A program made the position numbers and the translations under genes. Below, one piece after another: positions 1 through 5,869 of a stretch of DNA of 16,231 nt; positions within the stretch are counted from its first letter, which is position 1; every line of letters starts with the position of its first letter. This DNA is from Desulfobacterales bacterium (lineage in GTDB: Bacteria; Desulfobacterota; Desulfobacteria; Desulfobacterales; 4be13), in contig JAOZLU010000097.1 of the NCBI GenBank assembly GCA_029934695.1, forward strand, positions 1 through 16,231, read 5' to 3'. The notes beneath the pieces are model-generated. The model ran no database searches, had not been told where the DNA came from, and was given only the letters and a program-made list of their open reading frames with translations.

Positions 1-55
1 AACAAAAACGGGATCAGCTTTCTGGGAGCATCGACAACATATTCATCACCCCAGG

Positions 56-217
56 TTATACCCGCTTACCGTCTGATTTTTCAGGTTCGGTCACTCCCTT
101 TTTTTCCTTTTGTTTTTTTTTATAATATTCGACCAGGCGTTTCGGGCTGTGTCCGAATCGTGCCGAAATCTGTTTTCTTGTTTCCCGTATTTCTCTTATT
201 GTCGCATTATCATTCAT
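56..217 (-). CDS. Small protein next to PIN toxin, probable antitoxin
   Basis: This is a 53-aa basic protein starting MNDNATIREIRETRKQ and carrying an SPKRLVEYY motif. Its ATG lies 1 nt after the stop of the PIN-domain gene, and a good ribosome site (GGAGG, 6 nt before the ATG) sits inside the end of that gene, so the two are almost certainly co-translated. Small proteins of this look (an EIRxxRxxIS start, then a PKRLVEYY-like stretch) are often found beside PIN-domain toxins. I infer that it is the cognate antitoxin, in toxin-first order. No DNA-binding fold is evident; the C-terminal half is lysine-rich and probably disordered. No other candidate antitoxin is visible on the upstream side of the toxin gene. 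The assignment is by context and motif only. Confidence 0.7.
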   Translation of the reverse strand: MNDNATIREIRETRKQISARFGHSPKRLVEYYKKKQKEKKGVTEPEKSDGKRV

Positions 218-218
218 T

Positions 219-698
219 CTACTCCTCCATTATTTCCAGCGGCGTGATGATTTCAGGAGTTGACAATCTCAGACGTCCGTTGATTCGCCTGATATGTTTT
301 TTCTTGTTGGCATTTGCCAGGTGACTGCAATTCCAGGTCAGAAGATAGTCGATTTTGTGATATGAGGCAGTCGCAAGGTGTAAGGCATCTCCGACAACAT
401 CTTTCGGCATAAGGTAATTTGCTATGTAAACCTCCGCAATTTCTTCAATTGCATCGTTAATTTCCAGATATTCCATTCCAGTTATAAGATGTATTTTCTC
501 TTCTTTTTTCGGATAATCACCCTTTTCCAATTCATCTGAGACCGCAACCGAAATAAAGCAGTCAAAGTCATCTTTTCTTTCTTTCCACCATTTGCGTGTC
601 CAATTCCGCATTGCTATAAATTCTGCATCAGTCCTTGTTTCGTAATAAAATGACGGAATAGTTGTTTCAAGATAAACTGTTGACTTCATTTTATACAT
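219..698 (-). CDS. PIN-domain ribonuclease toxin (VapC-like)
   Basis: This is a PIN-domain protein of 156-159 aa, the usual size for VapC-type RNases that cleave tRNA or rRNA. Visible family motifs are the N-terminal strand VYLETTIPSFYYE (a Glu where many VapCs have the first Asp), the central DELEKGDYP, the catalytic-helix motif GDALHLATASY, and LLTWNCSHLAN near the end, where Asn replaces the last acidic residue. These are normal for this subfamily. The first possible ATG is at 698, but the second (689, starting MKSTVYLE) has AGGA 8 nt upstream and is the more likely start. The gene is followed at once by the 53-aa probable antitoxin. It is probably a stabilising toxin-antitoxin pair within a cassette-rich region. 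Confidence 0.85.
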   Translation of the reverse strand: MYKMKSTVYLETTIPSFYYETRTDAEFIAMRNWTRKWWKERKDDFDCFISVAVSDELEKGDYPKKEEKIHLITGMEYLEINDAIEEIAEVYIANYLMPKDVVGDALHLATASYHKIDYLLTWNCSHLANANKKKHIRRINGRLRLSTPEIITPLEIMEE

Positions 699-836
699 CC
701 TGTTGTGTTATAATTAATAATGACCAAGCTCACCGACGTACAAGGGGCGGGATATGACAAACAGATTTGCGCCTTTTCTGTCCTATGCTGTTTCGCTGTT
801 GCCGACTTTTTTCTTTCAAAGGAAAGGGCTAATAGC

Positions 837-1139
837 ATCGCAGAATATGGAAAATCCCCTCCGAATTTTCCATTCACACCCTGTATCAGTTTGCATAACG
901 GAAATCAAGGGAAAAAACATACAGAAAATTCCCGCACTTTTTCTCATAATATCTGAGATATCATGCAGTCTGAAACGGAAAAAGCCTCCTGATTTTTTCC
1001 GTCTGTCACAAAACAGTGCATGGAGGCTGTGGCCCAAATTCCTGATTTTCTTTTATCAGGCCCGCTCGCTCAGATGCGCCGAACCTGATGCCGGCCAGGG
1101 TTTGCTGCCCTGTCCGCAATGTCTGATATTTTCAGGCAG
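837..1139 (+). repeat. Dispersed multi-hairpin repeat, copy 1
   Basis: This is the longest of three copies. Positions 837-1083 match 9809-10040, and 1035-1139 match 2275-2377, all in the same orientation. It contains stacked stem-loops: TGGAAAAT/ATTTTCCA around 846, AGAAAA/TTTTCT around 922, ACGGAAAAA/TTTTTCCGT around 973, and CCTGAT/ATCAGG around 1041. It lies in the gap between the PIN pair and the HEPN partner gene. Long open frames on both strands here do not keep their reading frame between copies, so I treat it as non-coding. Confidence 0.75.
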
Positions 1140-1237
1140 AAAGCGTTCCTTCAAGTCAAAAAATCAAGTCGTAACAGTCAGGTCACGCCTGCCTTCGCAA
1201 CATATATATATGGGCTATTATATGAAAATATAAAATA

Positions 1238-1289
1238 GGGCTAACGCTGCTAATCAGCCGCGCGGCTTTTTGCATCGGCTGAATTAGCC
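1238..1289 (-). other. Degenerate attC-like recombination site
   Basis: Read on the minus strand, the site has outer boxes GGCTAAT and GTTAGCCC that pair, and inner boxes CAGCCG and CGGCTG. A single unpaired A follows CAGCCG and then TGC/GCG pairs, which is the extrahelical-base layout of integron attC sites. It overlaps the 3' end and stop codon of the 139-aa gene, as expected for a gene cassette. The spacer on one side is nearly absent (1 nt against about 9 nt on the other), so it is atypical and may be inactive. A plain terminator-like hairpin is the alternative reading. Confidence 0.5.
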
Positions 1290-1669
1290 TTGTCATGACC
1301 CTCTTTCTGTGAGGTTATTAAATAAGCATGCTTAATGTTTAAACCAAAAAAATTACTGTCAGATATCTCAGTTAAACCGTGTTCAACCCTTGCAGCTTGG
1401 CGTAAAGCTTTTAGGGCGGCATCATTCTTATCAAGAATTATAATTCGAGACAGCATAAGCATTTCCTGCTCCGATAATTCTTTACGGACTTCTTCAATTA
1501 TGTCTTGAATTGAGCTTTTTTTATTGGCTCTTGCCCAGTCAGCCGAAATTAATAAGTCCCATTTATCGGGTGAATCTTCTCTTAAAAACAGAGCAAATAA
1601 TTCAAGTTTACCCTTCGACTCACTAAGACTCTTTTCAATATTCTGAAATTTTTCTATTTGCTCTTTCAT
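1250..1669 (-). CDS. Uncharacterised partner of HEPN protein, 139 aa
   Basis: I do not recognise a named domain. The protein begins MKEQIEKFQNIEKSLSE (a probable helix), then has an ordered core with ALFLREDSPDKWDLLISADW, a glutamate/leucine-rich helix, LSRIIILDKNDAALKAL, and ends DSNFFGLNIKHAYLIT. I have an impression of similar unnamed proteins beside HEPN genes but cannot verify it here. The last dozen residues (from about ANSADAKSRAAD) are encoded by the attC-like site and are probably not functional. The start ATG at 1669 once overlapped the HEPN stop as ATGA. A MITE now separates the genes, leaving no clear ribosome site. Given the pairing, it may be the antitoxin or regulator of the HEPN protein; that is inference. 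Confidence 0.75.
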   Translation of the reverse strand: MKEQIEKFQNIEKSLSESKGKLELFALFLREDSPDKWDLLISADWARANKKSSIQDIIEEVRKELSEQEMLMLSRIIILDKNDAALKALRQAARVEHGLTEISDSNFFGLNIKHAYLITSQKEGHDKANSADAKSRAAD

Positions 1670-1681
1670 AATTGTTTTATT

Positions 1682-1873
1682 CTGATTATAACGGATTTAG
1701 GGGAGGCTGCAATTTCGGAGCGGTATCTCACACAAAGGCACAAAGGACACAGAGAAAAAGTGGACGCATTTATGCCCGGCTTCCGGACCGGAAAGCCCGG
1801 AACGGACAGAACTGCCGGTATCCGGCTCAGTAATTTCAGCAGGTTGTACCCTCCCTGAATCCGTTATAATCAG
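1682..1873. mobile_element. MITE family A, copy 1 (192 bp, 8-bp TSD)
   Basis: The terminal inverted repeats begin CTGATTATAACGGATT and match for more than 20 bp. The element is flanked by an exact 8-bp direct repeat GTTTTATT (1674-1681 and 1874-1881). Two further copies lie at 11012-11174 and 11307-11481 with their own 8-bp duplications. No transposase is encoded. The interior carries a CACAAAGGACACAGAG motif in the opposite orientation to the other copies, so this copy is inverted relative to them. It sits exactly at the HEPN/partner gene junction. Confidence 0.95.
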
Positions 1874-2246
1874 GTTTTATTAACTCATTTGCAGAATCCA
1901 GCATGTCTTTCGCATCATTTTCTGTTACGTTTCCAATAGGATTGTAACGTGCTTCCGGATTCCATTGGGCAACAACAGACCACTCTGTCATATATTTCAA
2001 TTTCACTTCATCTTCTAAGCCTGTCAGATGAAGAAGCATATCAAGGTCATGCGTCTTAAAAGTTTTATATTTACCGCTTGTAGGATATTCATTCAACTGA
2101 AGCGTTCTGCATATCCTTGCTTTCAAACCAAGTTCAATCGCATAACAACACAAATAGACAGACCCATCAAAACGGGAAGCTTCTAATAAAACCTCAGCAT
2201 CTTTTAATCTTGCTTGAACAATTTCTTCTATTTCCGATTTTTCCAT
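1836..2246 (-). CDS. HEPN-domain protein, C-terminus altered by MITE
   Basis: This is a 136-aa all-helical HEPN-type protein. It has an ARLKDAEVLLEASRFDGSVY helix, then YAIELGLKARICR, KTHDLDMLLHLTG and WSVVAQWNPEARYNP. HEPN proteins are often RNases or toxins paired with a nucleotidyltransferase or another antitoxin. The canonical R-x4-6-H motif is not evident, so catalytic activity is uncertain. The final residues after ELIK come from the inverted repeat of a MITE. Removing the element and one GTTTTATT copy restores an ending ELIKQL whose TGA overlaps the ATG of the 139-aa partner. The ATG at 2246 has no strong ribosome site. The upstream side is abutted by a dispersed repeat, so native promoter sequence may be lost. 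Confidence 0.8.
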   Translation of the reverse strand: MEKSEIEEIVQARLKDAEVLLEASRFDGSVYLCCYAIELGLKARICRTLQLNEYPTSGKYKTFKTHDLDMLLHLTGLEDEVKLKYMTEWSVVAQWNPEARYNPIGNVTENDAKDMLDSANELIKPDYNGFREGTTC

Positions 2247-2274
2247 AAATTTTTCCGATTGTTCGCTGGTTCAT

Positions 2275-2377
2275 AAATTTCTGATTTTTTTTGTCAGGCC
2301 CGCCCGCTCAGATACGCTGAACCTGATGCCGGCCAGGGTTTGCAGTCCTGTCCGCAATGTCTGATATTTCCAGGCAA
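2275..2377 (+). repeat. Dispersed repeat, partial copy 3
   Basis: About 100 bp closely match 1035-1139, sharing the stretch from CTGATTTT through GGCCCGC, CCTGATGCCGGCCAGGG and TGTCCGCAATGTCTGATAT. It lacks the upstream hairpin block seen in copies 1 and 2. It begins about 30 bp before the HEPN start codon and so forms the leader or promoter region of that gene. Confidence 0.75.
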
Positions 2378-2441
2378 AATTACATTTTCTTTATTCGTTT
2401 TTTTCTCCTATTCCGATTTTGTAACTGTATGCTGATTTGAT

Positions 2442-2684
2442 TCACTCAAGTTTCGCACCCCCAAAATATAACTGACGCAAGCATTGAAAGGGTTAAGGCA
2501 CAGAATCAAGTATGAATTTGTCTTCATTTTGCAAAGTATGGCCAAATTGATAAAAACAACAGTTTCAAGGCATTGCAAAGATGAGGATTTAATGCAGTTT
2601 CACGAATTTTCATACCTGATTCTATGCACAGCACTTTGAAACGTCAGCGTTTCAAGCTAATTCAGGGGTGCGAAACTTGAGTGA
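2442..2684. mobile_element. Fold-back/MITE-like element with 20-bp perfect TIRs
   Basis: The ends are perfect 20-bp inverted repeats, TCACTCAAGTTTCGCACCCC at 2442-2461 and its complement at 2665-2684. A second inner inverted block (AGAATCAAGTATGAA against its near-complement around 2610) makes most of the 243 bp foldable into one long imperfect hairpin. No open frame of note lies inside. No clear target duplication is visible; at most ATT on both sides. The right end touches the stop codon of the broken PEP mutase-family gene. It is probably a non-autonomous derivative of an IS with similar ends. Confidence 0.85.
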
Positions 2685-2685
2685 T

Positions 2686-3015
2686 TCATTTTGATGTAAA
2701 CAGGCTGTTGAATGACCGGTCCTTTTCAATATCATTCAAAATGTTTCTGAGTTGATCATTCATATAGTTATATACAAATGGTCCCATGCTGACCCGCCTC
2801 ACACCGCATTTTTACAATGTCTCAAATGCAGGCAGATTCGGCATTGTCATGACATTTACAGGTAATGATGTTGTTCTTACAACCTCTCTTATGTCACTTT
2901 CCTCTGTAATGCATGGAACAAAAATTCCATCTGCTCCGGCTTGTTCATACAGTTTGATTCTGGCAACGGTCTCTTCCAAAGGATTTTCAAGCCCCATGAT
3001 ATAAAAGTCTGTCCC
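2686..3015 (-). pseudogene. PEP mutase/isocitrate lyase-family remnant (C-terminal third)
   Basis: The frame reads ...LEETVARIKLYEQAGADGIF, VPCITEESDI, LPVNVMTMPN and ETL, then an internal TAA (2812-2814). It continues in the same frame as KCGVRRVSMGPFVYNYM to a final TGA at 2686-2688. The GAD-x-IFVP, PVNVM and GVRRVSMGP motifs are those of the C-terminal half of the isocitrate lyase/phosphoenolpyruvate mutase superfamily (TIM barrel, Mg-dependent C-C or C-P lyases, usually about 270-290 aa). The N-terminal two thirds are missing. Upstream sequence at about 3015-3020 changes to group II intron sequence. The nonsense codon and the truncation both point to a dead gene. Confidence 0.85.
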
Positions 3016-3104
3016 TGCCGCACGCAACACTCGGTACGGATGGCCAAACCTTGCCCGGCAGGGACTTTCACCCTGTAAGGAACACCAACCTTTGCTTGGC
3101 GCAC
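3015..3104 (-). mobile_element. Group II intron 5' fragment
   Basis: On the minus strand the sequence begins GTGCGCC, matching the GUGYG consensus of bacterial group II intron 5' ends. Folded domain-I-like hairpins follow (GCGCCAA...TTGGTGT, and CAGGG-TGAAAGT-CCCTG). It directly follows the truncated right half of an attC site. It loses recognisable intron character near 3015-3020, where the PEP mutase-family fragment begins, so the rest of the intron has been deleted. The assignment is by motif; the intron class is not determined. Confidence 0.65.
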
Positions 3105-3190
3105 TAACAATAAGCTCACCGGCGCAAAAGGTGGAGGGAGCACTAGCGACCGGAACCCTTTTGCGTCCGAGTTCAGCACCGGGTTATGCC
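3105..3190 (-). other. Integron attC site interrupted by intron
   Basis: Read on the minus strand, the left box is GGCATAAC, followed by CTCGGACGCAAAAGG. The complementary arm CCTTTTGCGCCGGTGAG leads to a right box cut after GTTA. The arms pair except for one extra A (CGG-A-CGC), the extrahelical base typical of attC, and the central part is a variable loop. The expected last four bases (TGCC) are replaced by GTGCG of a group II intron. The left box contains the TAA stop codon of the MCP gene, a common arrangement in cassettes. Confidence 0.75.
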
Positions 3191-4572
3191 CTTTTTTTGT
3201 TATCGATAATAATGGTCAGAAGATCATTTACACATTTTTTCATATGAATTGCCAACTCATCCATCTTCTGAGAAAATAAAGTCAGTTCCTCTGAATTGGC
3301 GGCATTTTGCTGCGCCACCCTGTCAATGTCAACTATACCAGTGTTTATCTGACCTATCTCTTTAACTATCTCTTTTGTCCCTGATGCAATTTTGCTGACA
3401 AGACCGACAATTTCGCTGATTTTTAAGGCTGCTTCCGAGAAAGAACTGTCTGACTCGGTTACAATTTTCATACCGTCCCGGATATCATTTTCCACACCAC
3501 GGATCAGAACGGTTGTGTTTCCGGCAGCCTCACTGGTACGCATGGCAAGATTTCGGACCTCATCCGCAACAACTGCAAAACCGGCTCCGGCCTCACCGGC
3601 TCTTGCTGCCTCAATTGAAGCATTTAACGCCAGAAGATTGGTCTGAAAGGCTATTTCATCAATTGTGCCTATAATTTTGGAAGTTTCATCACTTGCCTTT
3701 GCAATCTTTTCCATGGAAACGCTCACGGCTGTCATAGTCTCATTGGCACGGCTGATGAGGTTCTCGGCCTCTTTCATAAGATTATCCGCCTTATCCGCAT
3801 TATCTGCATTAATACCGGTCATTGCTCCTATTTTCTCCAATGCTGAAAATGTCTCTTCTTGAAATAAAACCTGCTGAGACACCCCTTCGGACAGAGATCT
3901 GCTGGAAGATGCCAGTTGTTCTGATGCCCTGGAGACCGATTCGGCAGACTTGTCCTGTTCTTCGGCAATCTGTTCTATCGGTCTGACAATCCTGTGAGCA
4001 AACAGCAGCCCGACAATACCGGCGATAAAAAGAATTATTGAGGAGATACCCGCTGCCCAGAGAACAAGTCTGTAAATCTGTGAATACAGTGAATTGTTTT
4101 TCATACCTATGCAAAGCATGCCTGCCGGTTCATTTTTCATATCGGTAATCAGAAACAGAATCTCATGAAATTCATCTTTTTCCCTTATTTCCGGTTTATC
4201 TGATGAGGCATTCCCGACAGGAAACATATTCTCAGTCTCTTTGCCGATCATTGATATATCATTATGAAAAACTATCTTTCCTTTTGTGTCAGCAACCATT
4301 GAATAGGCAATATCCTGATCTCTTGATACAAGCAAAGCGAGTTTGTCATTTATGCCTTCGATAAGCATAAGCGGAATGTACATACTCAAAGAAAAAATTA
4401 TTTCTTCCAGCATCCCTTTGCCGACTGCCGCCACCTTTGAAATAACTGCGTTTTTATATCTGTCAGAAGCAATATATGTCAGAACCGCGGTATTGATGCT
4501 GAGTGCGAAAAAAAGCAGCAATACAGTCGTGAGTACAAATCTGGTTTTAAAATTCCAAGTCACTTTTCTCAT
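3184..4572 (-). CDS. Methyl-accepting chemotaxis protein
   Basis: This is a 462-aa inner-membrane chemoreceptor. TM1 is at about residues 11-34, a periplasmic sensor of roughly 130 residues follows, TM2 is at about 168-192, and a short HAMP-like start is RIVRPIEQIAE. A long cytoplasmic coiled coil then carries the signature hairpin at about 305-345 (EIAFQTNLLALNASIEAARA, then GFAVVADEVRNLAMRTSEAA), which binds CheA and CheW. HAMP appears shortened to its first helix, as seen in many receptors of this group. The ATG follows the PhnD-like gene by 5 nt, so the periplasmic binding protein probably presents a ligand to this receptor. The TAA stop lies inside the attC left box, which makes the gene appear to be cassette cargo. 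Confidence 0.93.
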   Translation of the reverse strand: MRKVTWNFKTRFVLTTVLLLFFALSINTAVLTYIASDRYKNAVISKVAAVGKGMLEEIIFSLSMYIPLMLIEGINDKLALLVSRDQDIAYSMVADTKGKIVFHNDISMIGKETENMFPVGNASSDKPEIREKDEFHEILFLITDMKNEPAGMLCIGMKNNSLYSQIYRLVLWAAGISSIILFIAGIVGLLFAHRIVRPIEQIAEEQDKSAESVSRASEQLASSSRSLSEGVSQQVLFQEETFSALEKIGAMTGINADNADKADNLMKEAENLISRANETMTAVSVSMEKIAKASDETSKIIGTIDEIAFQTNLLALNASIEAARAGEAGAGFAVVADEVRNLAMRTSEAAGNTTVLIRGVENDIRDGMKIVTESDSSFSEAALKISEIVGLVSKIASGTKEIVKEIGQINTGIVDIDRVAQQNAANSEELTLFSQKMDELAIHMKKCVNDLLTIIIDNKKRA

Positions 4573-4577
4573 ATTTT

Positions 4578-5477
4578 TTATTCTTTACCCTTTTCCAAAA
4601 GCCCGATTTTTAACATGGCATCTCTGATAGCATTGTAGTCGGTTTCTGAAACTTTGACAAAACCGTTAGGCATTTCGGTCTTCTCCCAATGATAAAGGCG
4701 GCCTTTGTCCCTTCCTGAAGGCTCGAATCCGAGAAGTGCCTTTTTAACCGCTTCCGCAATTTCCGGCCTGACATTCTTATTTGCAGCTATTCCGCTGCTG
4801 GGATAAAAATCGGACATTGCGACAATCCTTACAAGCCCCTTTCTTTCGAGATTTTTTGCCAGTGTATCCTGCAACCCTCCGGCATCATACTGCCTGGAGA
4901 ATACCGCCTGTCCAGCATTGCTGTGGGAACCTGCGTATGTATGATTTTTCAGGTCTTTCAGCGTTATGCCGAATTTAAGGAGCATAATCCGGGGGATCAG
5001 ATGCCCCTGCGTGGATTCAGATGATCCGAAAGCAAAGGTTTTTCCACGGATATCCTTTACAGATTTGATATCACTGTCAGGCTGAGTGATAATCGCAGCC
5101 TGATATGCCGCTTTATTCTGTGAGTTCAGTCCTCTCACCAACGGTATGATTCCGTATTTTTCGTTTGCATGAACATACTCGACCGAACCCAATGCTGTAA
5201 ATTGCACATGTCCCTTTCCGATAAGCTCGGACATGCTTTCAGTCTTCTGAATAAACCGGGGTGCGAATCTGTATCCTGTTTTTTCCGTCAGATACTTAAG
5301 GAAAGGTGTATATATCTTGGCCTCTTCGGCAATTTCAAGACGATGACCGAAACCGAACAGAAAGGGCTGATTATTATCGGCTGCCAGACTTTGTCTGATA
5401 CCTGAAAATCCGATCAGAAAGATAAATATCAGAAAAAACATTACTGCATTCATTATCTTACCAACTCTTAACATCAT
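4578..5477 (-). CDS. PhnD-like phosphate/phosphonate-type substrate-binding protein
   Basis: This 299-aa secreted protein has an N-terminal signal peptide (hydrophobic run at about residues 10-25, probable cleavage near SLAAD). The PhnD-family domain spans about 36-285, with FLKYLTEKTGYRF, GHVQFTALGSVEYVHAN, SVKDIRGKTFAFGSSESTQG and IAANKNVRPEIAEAVKKAL. Family members bind phosphonate, phosphite or other small anions in the periplasm. No ABC permease or ATPase follows; a chemoreceptor does, so a sensing role is more likely than transport. The start is supported by GGAGG 8 nt before ATG-ATG at 5477. The actual ligand cannot be told from sequence. Confidence 0.9.
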   Translation of the reverse strand: MMLRVGKIMNAVMFFLIFIFLIGFSGIRQSLAADNNQPFLFGFGHRLEIAEEAKIYTPFLKYLTEKTGYRFAPRFIQKTESMSELIGKGHVQFTALGSVEYVHANEKYGIIPLVRGLNSQNKAAYQAAIITQPDSDIKSVKDIRGKTFAFGSSESTQGHLIPRIMLLKFGITLKDLKNHTYAGSHSNAGQAVFSRQYDAGGLQDTLAKNLERKGLVRIVAMSDFYPSSGIAANKNVRPEIAEAVKKALLGFEPSGRDKGRLYHWEKTEMPNGFVKVSETDYNAIRDAMLKIGLLEKGKE

Positions 5478-5550
5478 AATTCATTCCTCCGTATCAATGC
5501 CCAGTTAATTAAAATCAAGTTAGTCTATATAAATCCCTTATTTATAAGGG

Positions 5551-5740
5551 GTCGGGTAGCCGGGGGGCTGTTGCCAGCCCCAAGCCCCTTCAGAACCGTG
5601 CGTGAGAGTTTCTCCTCACACGGCTCAGGCCTCTGCAAAGGCATCTCTTGTGGAGATGCCCGCAAATTATGAATGTACTTCATGTTACCTGCCGGCGGAA
5701 AATCCGCCAACTTCACGGTACGGATTCGTATTCAGTTTAC
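5551..5740 (-). mobile_element. Group II intron 3' end (domains V and VI)
   Basis: Minus-strand 5626-5593 is a 34-nt domain V: GAGCCGT pairs with ACGGTTC, a 2-nt GC bulge lies on the 3' side, and a GAAA loop caps the upper stem; the catalytic AGC is present. Domain VI follows, with a GGGGCTG-GCAA-CAGCCCC hairpin and a candidate branch-point A 7 nt from a 3' end ...CCGAC at 5551. Upstream sequence to about 5740, including a GGCATCTC/GAGATGCC hairpin, probably belongs to the same intron. No reverse transcriptase remains. A short CCCTTAT/ATAAGGG palindrome (5535-5550) directly follows the 3' splice site. Confidence 0.85.
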
Positions 5741-5868
5741 GGTTGCCCGTCTGCAGCACCGTCAATGGGCGAACCATTGTCTGTTATTTGTCGGCTGATG
5801 GTCTCGCTTAAAACATCCTTTTTGACCTCTGAAAGGGTACTCTGAGAACGAAATAAGGCTCTTTTCAT
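5737..5868 (-). CDS. Unassigned 43-aa ORF after polyferredoxin gene
   Basis: The frame starts ATG 1 nt after the stop of the NapH/YccM-like gene and reads MKRALFRSQSTLSEVKKDVL and onward, ending DGAADGQP. The position suggests translational coupling, but the Shine-Dalgarno match is weak and the ORF runs into group II intron sequence. It could be the 5' remnant of a gene interrupted by the intron, part of the intron itself, or chance. I do not recognise the protein. Confidence 0.25.
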   Translation of the reverse strand: MKRALFRSQSTLSEVKKDVLSETISRQITDNGSPIDGAADGQP

Positions 5869-5869
5869 A

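Noticed and set aside
1..55. Possible attC downstream of the 53-aa antitoxin-like gene (GTATAACC after its stop)
   Set aside because: No paired inner boxes or right box are visible before the window edge.
754..1233. A 159-codon open frame on the plus strand (and overlapping frames on the minus strand) in the gap after the PIN gene
   Set aside because: It lies across the dispersed hairpin repeat. The frame is not kept between copies 1 and 2, it has low-complexity F/L/S/R composition and no ribosome site.
2889..3179. 96-codon minus-strand frame across the attC, intron end and PEP mutase remnant
   Set aside because: It joins three unrelated pieces in a frame different from the PEP mutase-like one; a chance read-through.
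5525..5716. 63-codon minus-strand frame over the group II intron
   Set aside because: It overlaps domains V and VI and the 3' splice region, which are structural RNA.
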